From Leptospiraceae bacterium (lineage in GTDB: Bacteria; Spirochaetota; Leptospiria; Leptospirales; Leptospiraceae): a stretch of DNA of 64,000 nucleotides. Positions 46,882-56,737 of this stretch are shown piece after piece; positions within the stretch are counted from its first letter, which is position 1, and the number at the start of each line of letters is the position of its first letter. A program made the position numbers and the translations under genes. Below the pieces are notes generated by a model. It made no database searches, had not been told where the DNA came from, and saw nothing but the letters and a program-made list of their open reading frames with translations. Location of the stretch: NCBI GenBank assembly GCA_016708435.1, contig JADJFV010000034.1:62001-126000 (forward strand), read 5' to 3'.

Positions 46882-47262
46882 ATGAGCTTAGAGGTAAAAA
46901 TCCAAAATCTTTCAAACCATTGCAGGGTTTCATTAATTGGGAAATGCACGATTTATAACGTTGTAAAATTAAGGCAGTCACTTTTAGAAGTAATAAACAG
47001 TAATCAAAACATTCTAGTTGATCTCGAAAAAGTAAATGATTTTGATACGGCTGGCGTGCAGATTTTTATTGCAGCAAAGAATACCACCAAGCAGACTCAA
47101 AAAAAAATTAAGTTTATTTCTCATCCAACCTGCGTAATTGCAATTCTTGATTTGTATGGTCTTGTTGGTTTTTTTGGAGATAAAATAGTATTAACCGCAG
47201 AAGAGCGAAAAGAATTTCCTTTTCGGTATGGAATTAAAAAGCAAAGTATGAGTGGAAATTAA
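46882..47262 (+). CDS. STAS-domain protein
   Basis: The 126-residue STAS domain resembles anti-sigma factor antagonists. The phosphorylation-site region reads NDFDTAGVQIF, so T56 replaces the usual Ser. It sits between cheY and cheA, separated by three bases on either side. In some chemotaxis operons such STAS proteins occur; whether it is phosphorylated by a kinase, or is dephosphorylated by a PP2C such as the SpoIIE protein at 25 kb, is not shown by sequence. Confidence 0.85.
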   Translation: MSLEVKIQNLSNHCRVSLIGKCTIYNVVKLRQSLLEVINSNQNILVDLEKVNDFDTAGVQIFIAAKNTTKQTQKKIKFISHPTCVIAILDLYGLVGFFGDKIVLTAEERKEFPFRYGIKKQSMSGN

Positions 47263-47265
47263 TTT

Positions 47266-49506
47266 ATGAATGCAGATTTAGAAGAAGTAAAAGAATTATT
47301 TATCTCTGAATCAAGTGAGATTCTTCAAAAAATGGAAAGCATTCTATTGTTTTTAGAATTGAATCCCGTAACCGATGATAAAATTCACGAATTATTTCGA
47401 TCTATTCATACTATCAAAGGCTCCGCCGGAATTTTCGGTTATGAGGAAACTGTTAATTTTACCCATGTGGTGGAAAGCTTGCTCGATAAAGTGAGAGAAA
47501 AGGAAATTCCTCTTGATAAGCCACTCATTTCCCTTTTGCTAGATTGTAGAGATCATATTTCTGATTTGATTGAATATGCGGCTAATGACCGTAAACTTGA
47601 AGAGAGTATGATTCTGATCCAAAACGATCTTCTTGCGAAGTTAAATTCCTTTTTTTCTGTTTCCAAAAATGATTTGCAGGATTCCAAGTTAGGACCAATT
47701 GCTAGCCAGGAATCTACTTTACCGAATTCAATTCAGATTGGAACCGATGTAAAGCATTGGCATATTTCGCTTAGATTTAAGCCGGATACATATCGCGATG
47801 GACTTGAACCATTTTCGGTTTTAAAGTATTTGAATCGCGATGGTGAAATTCTAAACCTAATTACTCTTACTTCTCTAATTCCGGATTTGAATTTAATAGA
47901 GCCAGAAAGTTGTTATACCGGTTTTGAAATTGAATATAAATCAGATAAAGACGTGAGTTTTATTCTGCAGGCTTTTGAATTTGTTGAATATGATTGCGCT
48001 ATAAATATTTTACCTCCTGATCGCTCTTTGCAGGATCTGTTAGATTTTTTTAAAAATTCTGAATTTAAAACTTCAAAGCTTTTAAGAATTCTATTAAACA
48101 TGGCAACTATTTCTAAAGAGGAATTGAAACTTTTAAATCGATGGAAACGCAAGCAAAATGTTCCGTCTACCATTGGGGCAAATATCGATATTGCGCCAGA
48201 AGAGTATCAAGCAATTCAACCTCAATTACCAAAACAAGAAATCAATGCAGAGGAAGAATTAAAAGAAGAACGAATTATTAAGCCAGCGAAGGATGTTGTT
48301 GGGTCGCGCGAAAGCAAGATTATCCGCATTGATTCCGGTAAGCTAGATCATCTGATAAATCTAGTTGGAGAATTAGTAATTGGTGGTGCGAATATAAATC
48401 AATTGTCGCAAAAAAGGAACGATCCAGAATTATCTGAGTCAGCTTACTTTATGAATCATTTAATTAGCGAGATTAGAGAAACTGCACTTAAAATAAGAAT
48501 GGTTCAAATAGGTGAAACATTTAACAGATTTCAACGAACTGTTCGAGAAATTGGTCATGAGCTAGGAAAGGAAATTCAGCTTACAATTTCTGGTGGCGAT
48601 ACGGAATTGGATAAAACTGTTGTTGAAAAAATAAATGACCCGCTCATGCATTTAATTCGAAATGCGATTGATCATGGAATTGAATCAAAAGAAGAAAGAG
48701 TGGCTAAGGGCAAACCGGCTGGCGGACAATTGCTATTAAACGCTTTTCATGAAACAGGAAGCATTGTTATTGAAGTAAAGGATGATGGAAAAGGTCTTAA
48801 TCGCGATAAAATTTTAAGCAAAGCAATTGAAAAAGGAATAGTTTCGCCCGATAAACAATACTCTGATGCTGAAATTTATAGAATGATCTTTAAAGCAGGA
48901 TTTTCGACCGCTGATAAGATTACGAATATTTCAGGCAGAGGTGTTGGGCTTGATGTAGTAGAGAAAAATATTGATGCACTGCGTGGCAGTGTTCAGGTTT
49001 TCACTGAAAAGGATAATGGAACGACTTTTAAAGTTCGTTTTCCACTAACGCTTGCAATCATTGATGGGTTTTTATTTCGAGTTGGTCATTCTTTCTATGT
49101 TGTGCCTCTTGATTTAGTCGTAGAATGCTTGGAATATAAAGAAGAAGTTATCGGAAACAATTCGGGGAAAAATTATATTAACCTCCGCGGGGAAGTATTA
49201 CCATTCCTTCGTCTAAGTGAGTTCTTTCAAACAAAAGAAGAAGAAAATTCCAGAAAGAATATCTTAGTAATTCAATATGCGGGTAAACATGTTGGACTCT
49301 TAATTGGAACACTTCATGGAGAAATACAGACTGTTATTAAGCCACTCGGAAAAGTTTTTGAAAAACTCAGAGGAATAAGTGGATCTACAATTCTAGGAAG
49401 TGGTGAAGTGGGTTTAATCATTGATATTCCTTCTTTGTTTAAACGGGTAGAAGAAATGGAGAGAGCTAGTGTTACTTCAAATGGTTATAATGTTAAAAGT
49501 ATTTAG
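47266..49506 (+). CDS. cheA: Chemotaxis histidine kinase CheA
   Basis: The protein has 746 residues. The P1 Hpt domain has H48 in SIHTIKGSAGIF. A middle part (about 160-330) corresponds to a P2-like region of unusual sequence. The P3 dimerisation domain starts near IRIDSGKLDHLINLVGELV. The P4 kinase has LMHLIRNAIDHGIE, VKDDGKGL and SGRGVGLDVV. The P5 regulatory domain ends with SLFKRVEEM. All catalytic motifs are present. It should phosphorylate the upstream CheY and the downstream CheB. Confidence 0.95.
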   Translation: MNADLEEVKELFISESSEILQKMESILLFLELNPVTDDKIHELFRSIHTIKGSAGIFGYEETVNFTHVVESLLDKVREKEIPLDKPLISLLLDCRDHISDLIEYAANDRKLEESMILIQNDLLAKLNSFFSVSKNDLQDSKLGPIASQESTLPNSIQIGTDVKHWHISLRFKPDTYRDGLEPFSVLKYLNRDGEILNLITLTSLIPDLNLIEPESCYTGFEIEYKSDKDVSFILQAFEFVEYDCAINILPPDRSLQDLLDFFKNSEFKTSKLLRILLNMATISKEELKLLNRWKRKQNVPSTIGANIDIAPEEYQAIQPQLPKQEINAEEELKEERIIKPAKDVVGSRESKIIRIDSGKLDHLINLVGELVIGGANINQLSQKRNDPELSESAYFMNHLISEIRETALKIRMVQIGETFNRFQRTVREIGHELGKEIQLTISGGDTELDKTVVEKINDPLMHLIRNAIDHGIESKEERVAKGKPAGGQLLLNAFHETGSIVIEVKDDGKGLNRDKILSKAIEKGIVSPDKQYSDAEIYRMIFKAGFSTADKITNISGRGVGLDVVEKNIDALRGSVQVFTEKDNGTTFKVRFPLTLAIIDGFLFRVGHSFYVVPLDLVVECLEYKEEVIGNNSGKNYINLRGEVLPFLRLSEFFQTKEEENSRKNILVIQYAGKHVGLLIGTLHGEIQTVIKPLGKVFEKLRGISGSTILGSGEVGLIIDIPSLFKRVEEMERASVTSNGYNVKSI

Positions 49507-50319
49507 TATTAAAAAGTTGGGAGAGTTTGAATGTTAATAAGAAGTATATCTATTAAAGTAAAGCTGTTTTCAGTTATGCTCGTGTCTATGATTGGAATGC
49601 TTGCTATTATGATTTCTTTGCAAAATCAAATTACTGATATTGAAACTTTTCTGAATCGTATTATCAGTGACGATAATCAAAAGACTTTTTTAATTAAGGA
49701 TCTAAAAATTATTGTTAAGGATAACACTATCTTTGCCGCAGAAATGCTGATTCCGCAAGATGATCAAAATTTGAAGCAAATTGCATCGCAAATAGAATTG
49801 AATAAAGTAAAACAAGCAAAGCAAATTGAATTGATTGAAAAGACTTTCAGTCAAAAAGACATTAAAGACTCTTCAATGAAAATGAAGGAGAAGTCCGAAA
49901 ATTTTCTTCGACAACTGAATCTTTTAAAAGAATTGGCTCTTAGTTCAAAGTTTACAGAGGCTAATAATGCTTATGCAAAGGGATTTTTATCAGCGCTTAC
50001 AATTTTTAACCAATCGATTGATGAATTAAATCGACTTAATGAGACTTCTAAAGAGGAAGCTACAAAGATAAGCCTTAATGATCTAGAGAAACAAAAAAAA
50101 TCAGTCAGCCTATACAATTTTAGTATTGGCTTACTTGTATCTTTATTATTATTTTATCTGTTAGGTGGAATTATCTATATTATCCATTCTTCTCTGTCCA
50201 TTGCAAGGCGTATGAATGCAGGAGATTTTTCTATTCGACTCGATGATTCTTCCCGTGACGAACTTAGCAAACTGTCTTCCGTCATGAACAATTTATCTTC
50301 AAACTTTGCTGCCATTGGT

Positions 50320-51783
50320 AAATCGCAAGCAATCATCGAATTTAAAATGGATGGAACTATTATCCGTGCAAATGAAATTTTTTTATCTGCAATGGGATAC
50401 ACGTTAGGCGAAATTCAAGGGCAACATCATCAGATTTTCGTAGAGCCGGAGTATTCTAGAACAGATGGATATAGACTCTTCTGGGCAGCCTTAAACCGAG
50501 GTGAGTTTCAAGCAGCAGAGTATAAGAGAATTGGAAAAGGTGGTCGCGAAGTATGGCTACAGGCAACTTATAATCCTGTTCTTGATGCAAGCGGCAAACC
50601 ATTCAAAGTAATCAAATTTGCAACTGTAGTTACGGCACAAAAGTTAAAGAATGTTGAGTTTGAAGGACAGATTAATGCAATCAACAAAGCGCAAGCAGTA
50701 ATCGAATTCAAAATGGATGGAACAATTCTTGCGGCAAATGATAATTTTCTGCAAGGAATGGGTTATACATTAGCCGAAATCCAGGGAAAGCATCATCAGA
50801 TATTTGTTGAGTCAGAGTATGCACGAAGTGAAGACTATAAAAAATTTTGGGATGCACTCAACAGAGGTGAATTTCAAACGGCTGAATACAAGCGAATTGG
50901 AAAGGGTGGGCGTGAAGTGTGGTTACATGCTACATACAATCCTGTTTCAGATTTGAATGGAAAACCATTTAAAGTAATCAAATTTGCAACAGTTGTCACA
51001 GAGCAAAAACGAAAGACTATTGAGTTTGAAGGACAGATCAATGCAATCAGCAAGGCACAAGCAATAATAGAATTCAATATGGATGGAACCATTCTTGCGG
51101 CAAATGACAATTTTCTCCAAGGTATGGGCTATACTTTCGCCGAAATAAAAGGACAACATCATAGATTATTTGTAGATTCTATGTATGCAGCAAGCGAAGA
51201 TTACCGTTTATTTTGGGCTGCACTCAACAGAGGTGAATTTCAAAGAGCTGAATACAGGCGAATTGGAAAAGGTGGGCGTGAAGTGTGGTTACAGGCCACA
51301 TACAATCCGATTGTAGATTTTAATGGAAAGCCATTTAAAGTAATTAAATTCGCAACCGTCATCACCGAACAAAAACAAAAGGCAATCGAATACGAAGGGC
51401 AAAATATCGCCATTAATAAATCGCAAGCAATCATCGAATTCAAAATGGATGGGACTATCCTTAATGCAAACGAAAATTTTCTAAGAGGCATGGGTTATAC
51501 GTTAGGCGAAATTAAAGATCAGCATCATAGATTATTTGTAGATTCCATTTATGCAGCAAGCGATGAGTATCGCCAATTTTGGTCAGATTTAAATAGAGGT
51601 GAATTTAGAGCAGCCGAGTATAAGAGAATTGGGAAAGGTGGTCGTGAGGTGTGGCTACAGGCAACATACAGTCCAATTTTCGATTTAAACAATAAGCCTT
51701 TCAAGGTGATTAAATTTGCAACTGTTATCACAGAGCAAAAGCTCTTAGCAAATGAAACAGCTCGCATTGTTGCCGATTTAATA
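50320..51783 (+). repeat. Four tandem 366-bp PAS-domain repeats
   Basis: Units begin at 50320, 50686, 51052 and 51418, an exact period of 366 bases (122 codons). Each encodes QAIIEFKMDGTI, then FVxxxYxxSxDY and RIGKGGREVWL. The proteins of the four units are roughly 75-85% identical, with differences spread through each. The PAS type is the one found in BdlA-like and other soluble or membrane MCPs. The frame is intact across all four units. Confidence 0.9.
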
Positions 51784-51916
51784 CCAGCTCTTTCAGCTTT
51801 AGAGAATGGAAATTTAACGCAAAAGATTACCAACTCCTATGAGGGAGGGTTTGGCAAACTAAAAGATTCTTTCAATAATACACTTCAGACTCTGCAAAAT
51901 ATTATAAACGAAGTAA

Positions 51917-52609
51917 GAAGTAGCACTGATGCGTTAGTGAGTGCTGCAGAGGAAGTGAGTTCAACAGCGCAGAGTTTAAGTCAGTCGTCGAGTGAGCAGG
52001 CAGCCAGTGTTGAGGAGACAAGTGCGTCGTTAGAGGAGATGAGTGCAAATATAAATCAGAATGCGGATAATGCCAAACAGACGAATGCGATAGCGACGAA
52101 GGCTGCGACGGATGCAGTTCAAGGTGGAACATCAGTATTAGAGACTGTGAAGGCGATGAAGCAGATAGCGCAGAAGATAGGAATAGTAGAAGATATAGCG
52201 TATCAACGAATTTACTGGCGTTAAATGCGGCGATAGAAGCAGCGCGCTGGAGAGCATGGTAAAGGTTTTGCGGTAGTAGCCTCTAAGGAGGTAAAGGAAG
52301 TTAGCGGAGCGAAGTCAAATAGCAGCGAACGAGATATCTGAATTAGCCTCATCGAGTGTAGATAGCAGAAATAGCTGGTAAGTTGATAGGAGAAATAATG
52401 CCCATCGATTCATAAGACAGCGGATTTGGTTTCAGGAGATAGCAGCGAGTTCTTCAGAGCAAGCGAGTGGAGTAGGTCAGATAAACAAAGCGATAACACA
52501 ACTAGATTCAGTGACTCAGCAAAATGCCTCAGCGTCGGAAGAATTGGCTTCGACATCAGAAGAATTGACCGGTCAAGCGGAGGCACTGCGAGTTGCCATG
52601 ACTTTCTTT
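51917..52609 (+). repeat. Repeat block 1, copy 1 (MCP signalling domain)
   Basis: The block matches 55399-56090 almost base for base. Outside 52205-52432 the two copies are essentially identical; inside it, copy 1 differs by six indels: -1, -2, +4, -2, +1 and +1. Copy 2 keeps the reading frame throughout. Confidence 0.9.
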
Positions 52610-52725
52610 AAGACAGAAACAGAGAAAGCTAGCGGCGAACGGAAATTACCCGTGAAAACTAAAACACAGCTAACTCATTCAAAGCTTTCCCTCACTCCGA
52701 AAATTTCTTCCCAACGGATGAAGAA

Positions 52726-53241
52726 AGAGACTAATCATGATTTTGAGAAATTTTAGGTTATAGAAGCCGAATGAAAGAAATAGAAGAGAGTCAATATTTA
52801 ACGTTTCAATCCGGTGCGGAGGTATTTGGTATCGGGATATTGCATATTAAAGAGATAAAGGAATATGCGAGCGTGACAACGATTCCGATGATGCCGGACT
52901 ATGTGAAGGGAGTAATAAACCTTCGCGGGAATGTAGTTCCGATAATAGATTTGCCTGTTCGATTTGGAAGAGAGAAGACTATAATTTCAAAGCGGACGTG
53001 TATTATAATCTTGGAAGTAGAAAGTGAAGGAGAATCAATAGATATAGGCATATTGGTAGACTCTGTGAATGAGGTAATTGATATACCGTTAGGTGCGATA
53101 GAAGCGGCACCTAGCTTTGGATCTAAGATACGAACTGAGTTTATTCAAGGAATCGAAATTGGAAACACAATTCGTAATACTTCTAAACGTGAATAGAGTT
53201 CTATCCGTATCAGAATTATCTGCTATCGAGGAACAAGTCAA
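52726..53241 (+). repeat. Repeat block 2, copy 1 (MCP tail and CheW)
   Basis: The block matches 56190-56707 with a few base changes and a two-base deletion near 53155. It begins with the codons for the shared MCP C-terminal tail and covers most of CheW. Confidence 0.9.
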
Positions 53242-53260
53242 TTTGGAAGTGTCAACTTAA
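52771..53260 (+). pseudogene. cheW: CheW, first copy (frameshifted near the C-terminus)
   Basis: The copy starts MKEIEESQYLTF and is identical to the second CheW at nearly every residue up to EFIQGI. Near 53155 two G present in copy 2 are missing, so the frame runs out at 53196 after 141 codons. The old frame resumes downstream and would end at 53260. CheW links MCPs to CheA. As the break lies in a duplicated stretch full of indels, it may not be real; if it is real, the second copy would supply CheW. Confidence 0.8.
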
Positions 53261-53999
53261 AATGAAATAGTCTTAGTGTGGTTAAATGATGTTATCTGTA
53301 AAATGTAAGTAGAAATAAATAAAAGACGGGATATAGCTTAGGATAGAATTGGAGTTAAAAATGTTTAATAGAATGAAATTAGAAAGTAAATTCACTGCAA
53401 TTACAATTGCGTTTGTCGGATTGTTGCTATTTATAACCGGTGTAGTTTTTTTTCAAATCGATGACCTTGGTAAAATGAATAATCGAGTTGTTGAAGAGGA
53501 TTTGGTAAAATTAGCTTCGTTAAAGATGCGATGAATGCAGCAAGGGATAATGCCATTGCTACCGCAGATTTTTTTCGTAACAGATAAGAGCCGTTATGCT
53601 CAAATTGCAGACAGAGTAGCCAAGAATAAAATCACGATAGATCAAAAGTTAAAAACTTTGAAAGAATTGATCGTTTATCCTGAGAATAAAGAAAGGCTAG
53701 AAAAAGTAATCGCGCAAAGGAAAGTTTATGTAGAAAGCTTCACTGAAATTAGGGATATGATCGTAGAGCGTGGTCAAATCAAAGAAGCGACTGTAAAGTA
53801 TACAAACGATCTGAATCCAAAGTTAGAGCTGTATATGGAATTGTTTGATGAACTGTTGCGAGGGCTTGATACAGTTACTAAGCAGAATCAACGAAAGAAT
53901 AAGGAAGCAATTCAGTTTTCGAAGGTATTTCTTGTTAGTCTGAATTTAGGTGTAGTGCTTGTTTTATTGGTAGGTTGGATTTTCGTTAGAGGGATTATT

Positions 54000-55180
54000 A
54001 GAAAAATGGAGATTTCAAGTATTGAGAATCTTCAGTATAAAGTTGCTTTAGAATGCACAAATGCTAATATCATGATGGCGGATAATGATCGTAAAGTCAC
54101 ATATATGAATCGGTCCATAAAGAAAATGTTTTCGATAGCGGAATCAGACATTAGAAAAGATTTTCCGGGCTTTAGTGTTTCGACCATTATGGGTTCAAAT
54201 ATTGATAATTACCATAGAAATCCTGCCCACCAAAAAGGAATTTTATCTTCCCTCAATTCGGAATTCAAGTCTTCCATTACTATAGGTGGAAGAAGTTTTA
54301 ATTTATTTGCAAATCCAATTATTGATGAACATGGAGTCAGATACGGGACTTCTGTAGAATGGTATGATGTTACTTCTGAAAAAGCTGCAAAGCATGAATT
54401 GGAAATGGCAATGAAAGAGAATCTTCAGATACGAGTAGCTCTCGACAATGTGACGACTAACGTTATGATGGCGGATAATGATCGTAATGTTGTTTATATG
54501 AATAAAGCAATTACTTATATGTTTCAAAATGCAGAGTCTGATATTCGAAAGCAATTTCCAGGATTTAGCGCAAATAATATTATGGGAAAAAATATTGATA
54601 TTTTCCATAAAATCCCTGCTCATCAAAAACAAATTCTTGGTAGTTTCACAGCTAGCCATAATGCAACAATTGATATAGGTGGTAGAATATTCACATTAGC
54701 CGCAAATCCCGTCATCAATGATAAAGGCGAAAGACTTGGAAGCGTAGTTGAGTGGAAAGATATTACAAGTGAACTAATTTCCAAAAAGACTTAGAAAAAC
54801 GATGAACGAGAATTTGCAAATTCGTGTTGCCTTAGACAATGTTACAACTAACGTTATGATGGCAGACAAAGACATGAAGATCGTTTATATGAATAAAGCT
54901 ATTTTGGAAATGTTTGGAAGAGCCGAATCTGATATTAGAAAACAGTTCCAAGGTTTTACTTCTAGCAAAATACTTGGTCTAAGCATTGATTCCTTTCATA
55001 GAAATCCAGCTCATCAGAGACAAGTTTTAGGCTCCATAACTTCCACCCACAATGCAACGATTCAAATTGGTGGTAGATCCTTTACATTAGCCGCGAATCC
55101 AGTGATCAATGACAAAGGCGAGAGACTCGGGAGCGTCGTAGAATGGAATGATATAACCGGTCAGCTATTAATCCAGAAAG
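54000..55180 (+). repeat. Three tandem PAS-domain repeats in the second MCP
   Basis: Three PAS units of about 128 residues follow one another, each with a VALxxxxxNxMMAD start, SDIRK, FHxxPAHQ and a GGRxFxLxANP end. They differ in type from the PAS repeats in the first MCP. The last two are more alike than either is to the first, and the frame break at 54783-54799 lies between them. Confidence 0.75.
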
Positions 55181-55398
55181 AAATTGATGAGATTGTAAAT
55201 GGTGCAGTGAAGGGTGACTTTACGAAACGAATTAGCTTAGAGGGGAAAGAAGGCTTTTACAGGCAATTGACAGAAGGAATGAATCGGTTAATGGAAGTTA
55301 GCTCCAGAGGTTTGGAAGAAGTGGTTCGAATTCGGAGCATTGGCTAACGGTAATTTAACCGAGAAAATTACAAATGACTATGAAGGAACCTTTGGAAG

Positions 55399-56090
55399 GA
55401 AGTAGCACTGATGCGTTAGTGAGTGCTGCAGAGGAAGTGAGTTCAACAGCGCAGAGTTTAAGTCAGTCGTCGAGTGAGCAGGCAGCCAGTGTTGAGGAGA
55501 CAAGTGCGTCGTTAGAGGAGATGAGTGCAAATATAAATCAGAATGCGGATAATGCCAAACAGACGAATGCGATAGCGACGAAGGCTGCGACGGATGCAGT
55601 TCAAGGTGGAACATCAGTATTAGAGACTGTGAAGGCGATGAAGCAGATAGCGCAGAAGATAGGAATAGTAGAAGATATAGCGTATCAAACGAATTTACTG
55701 GCGTTAAATGCGGCGATAGAAGCAGCGCGAGCCGGAGAGCATGGTAAAGGTTTTGCGGTAGTAGCCTCTGAGGTAAGGAAGTTAGCGGAGCGAAGTCAAA
55801 TAGCAGCGAACGAGATATCTGAATTAGCCTCATCGAGTGTACAGATAGCAGAAATAGCTGGTAAGTTGATAGGAGAAATAGTACCATCGATTCATAAGAC
55901 AGCGGATTTAGTTCAGGAGATAGCAGCGAGTTCTTCAGAGCAAGCGAGTGGAGTAGGTCAGATAAACAAAGCGATAACACAACTAGATTCAGTGACTCAG
56001 CAAAATGCCTCAGCGTCGGAAGAATTGGCTTCGACATCAGAAGAATTGACCGGTCAAGCGGAGGCACTGCGAGTTGCCATGACTTTCTTT
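55399..56090 (+). repeat. Repeat block 1, copy 2 (MCP signalling domain)
   Basis: This is the intact copy of block 1. It covers the signalling helices with the highly conserved hairpin tip, EDIAYQTNLLALNAAIEAAR, and runs to the end of the shared region at MTFF. It begins abruptly after TTTGGAAG, where 59 bases expected from the first MCP are absent. Confidence 0.9.
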
Positions 56091-56189
56091 GTTACAGATG
56101 AAAAAGAAAGATCTACAATTTACTCCAAATGCAGGTAGACCGGTTAATACGAATAAGCCACTTCAATTTCAAAAAAAGACGCCTCGCGT

Positions 56190-56707
56190 AGAGACTAATC
56201 ATGATTTTGAGAAATTTTAGGTTATAGAAGCCGAATGAAAGAAATAGAAGAGAGTCAATATTTAACGTTTCAATCCGGAGCGGAGGTATTCGGTATCGGG
56301 ATATTGCATATCAAAGAGATAAAGGAATATGCGAGCGTGACAACGATTCCGATGATGCCGGACTATGTGAAGGGAGTAATAAACCTTCGCGGGAATGTAG
56401 TTCCGATAATAGATTTGCCTGTTCGATTTGGAAGAGAGAAGACTATAATTTCAAAGCGGACGTGTATTATAATTCTGGAAGTAGAAAGTGAAGGAGAATC
56501 AATAGATATAGGCATATTGGTAGACTCTGTGAATGAGGTAATTGATATACCGTTAGGTGCGATAGAAGCGGCACCTAGCTTTGGATCTAAGATACGAACT
56601 GAGTTTATTCAAGGAATCGGGAAATTGGAAACACAATTCGTAATACTTCTAAACGTGAATAGAGTTCTATCCGTATCAGAATTATCTGCTATCGAGGAAC
56701 AAGTCAA
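56190..56707 (+). repeat. Repeat block 2, copy 2 (MCP tail and CheW)
   Basis: This is the second copy of the tail-plus-CheW block. It encodes TNHDFEKF in a frame that is out of phase with the visible upstream MCP frame because of the short A run at 56101-56105, and then the intact CheW. Confidence 0.9.
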
Positions 56708-56726
56708 CTCAGACACGGCTAATTAG
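56235..56726 (+). CDS. cheW: CheW, second copy (intact)
   Basis: The protein has 163 residues. It is a complete CheW domain: YLTFQSGAEVFGIGILHIKEI, VKGVINLRGNVVPIIDL and ILVDSVNEVIDIPLGAIE. It is collinear with the first copy and extends past its break to end in QVNSDTAN. It couples MCP arrays to the P5 domain of CheA. It lies 14 bases after the second MCP and 11 bases before cheR. Confidence 0.93.
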   Translation: MKEIEESQYLTFQSGAEVFGIGILHIKEIKEYASVTTIPMMPDYVKGVINLRGNVVPIIDLPVRFGREKTIISKRTCIIILEVESEGESIDIGILVDSVNEVIDIPLGAIEAAPSFGSKIRTEFIQGIGKLETQFVILLNVNRVLSVSELSAIEEQVNSDTAN

Positions 56727-56737
56727 CATTTTTCTCT

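Larger units (their letters stand above)
49531..52756 (+). pseudogene. Methyl-accepting chemotaxis protein with four PAS repeats (frameshifted)
   Basis: The gene opens at an ATG with GGGAGAG upstream. Two membrane segments (about 8-30 and 192-217) flank a helical periplasmic region, then a HAMP-like part. Four nearly identical PAS domains of 122 residues follow, and then a second HAMP-like linker. The signalling domain breaks at about 52205, where the other copy has one more A, giving a stop at 52224. Six indels against the second copy fall at 52205-52432, after which the frame recovers and ends in NHDFEKF at 52756. The indels may be assembly error rather than real decay. If repaired it would be a full MCP. 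Confidence 0.8.
53361..56220 (+). pseudogene. Second methyl-accepting chemotaxis protein, three PAS repeats (frameshifted)
   Basis: The ATG at 53361 has GGAG six bases upstream. The frame breaks at about 53519 (one G short), 53570-53576 (a seventh T), 54783-54787 and 54795-54799 (A runs one short each), 55331 (about two T short), 55398 (59 bases shorter than the first MCP, exactly where repeat block 1 begins) and 56101-56105 (one A short). Across these frames one MCP can be read: two membrane segments, three PAS units containing VALDNVTTNVMMADNDR-like motifs, HAMP-like linker, a complete signalling domain and a tail that ends NHDFEKF at 56220. Several of the breaks are in homopolymers, pointing to sequence error as much as decay. 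Confidence 0.8.

Noticed and set aside
50320..51783. CRISPR or other short-spacer array
   Set aside because: The period is 366 bases, entirely coding, with diverged units that are PAS domains.
55378..56067. A 229-codon open frame on the minus strand opposite the MCP signalling domain
   Set aside because: The repeated Leu/Ser-rich product is the antisense shadow of the conserved, low-complexity signalling helices; the same frame appears opposite the first copy. No ribosome binding site or domain.
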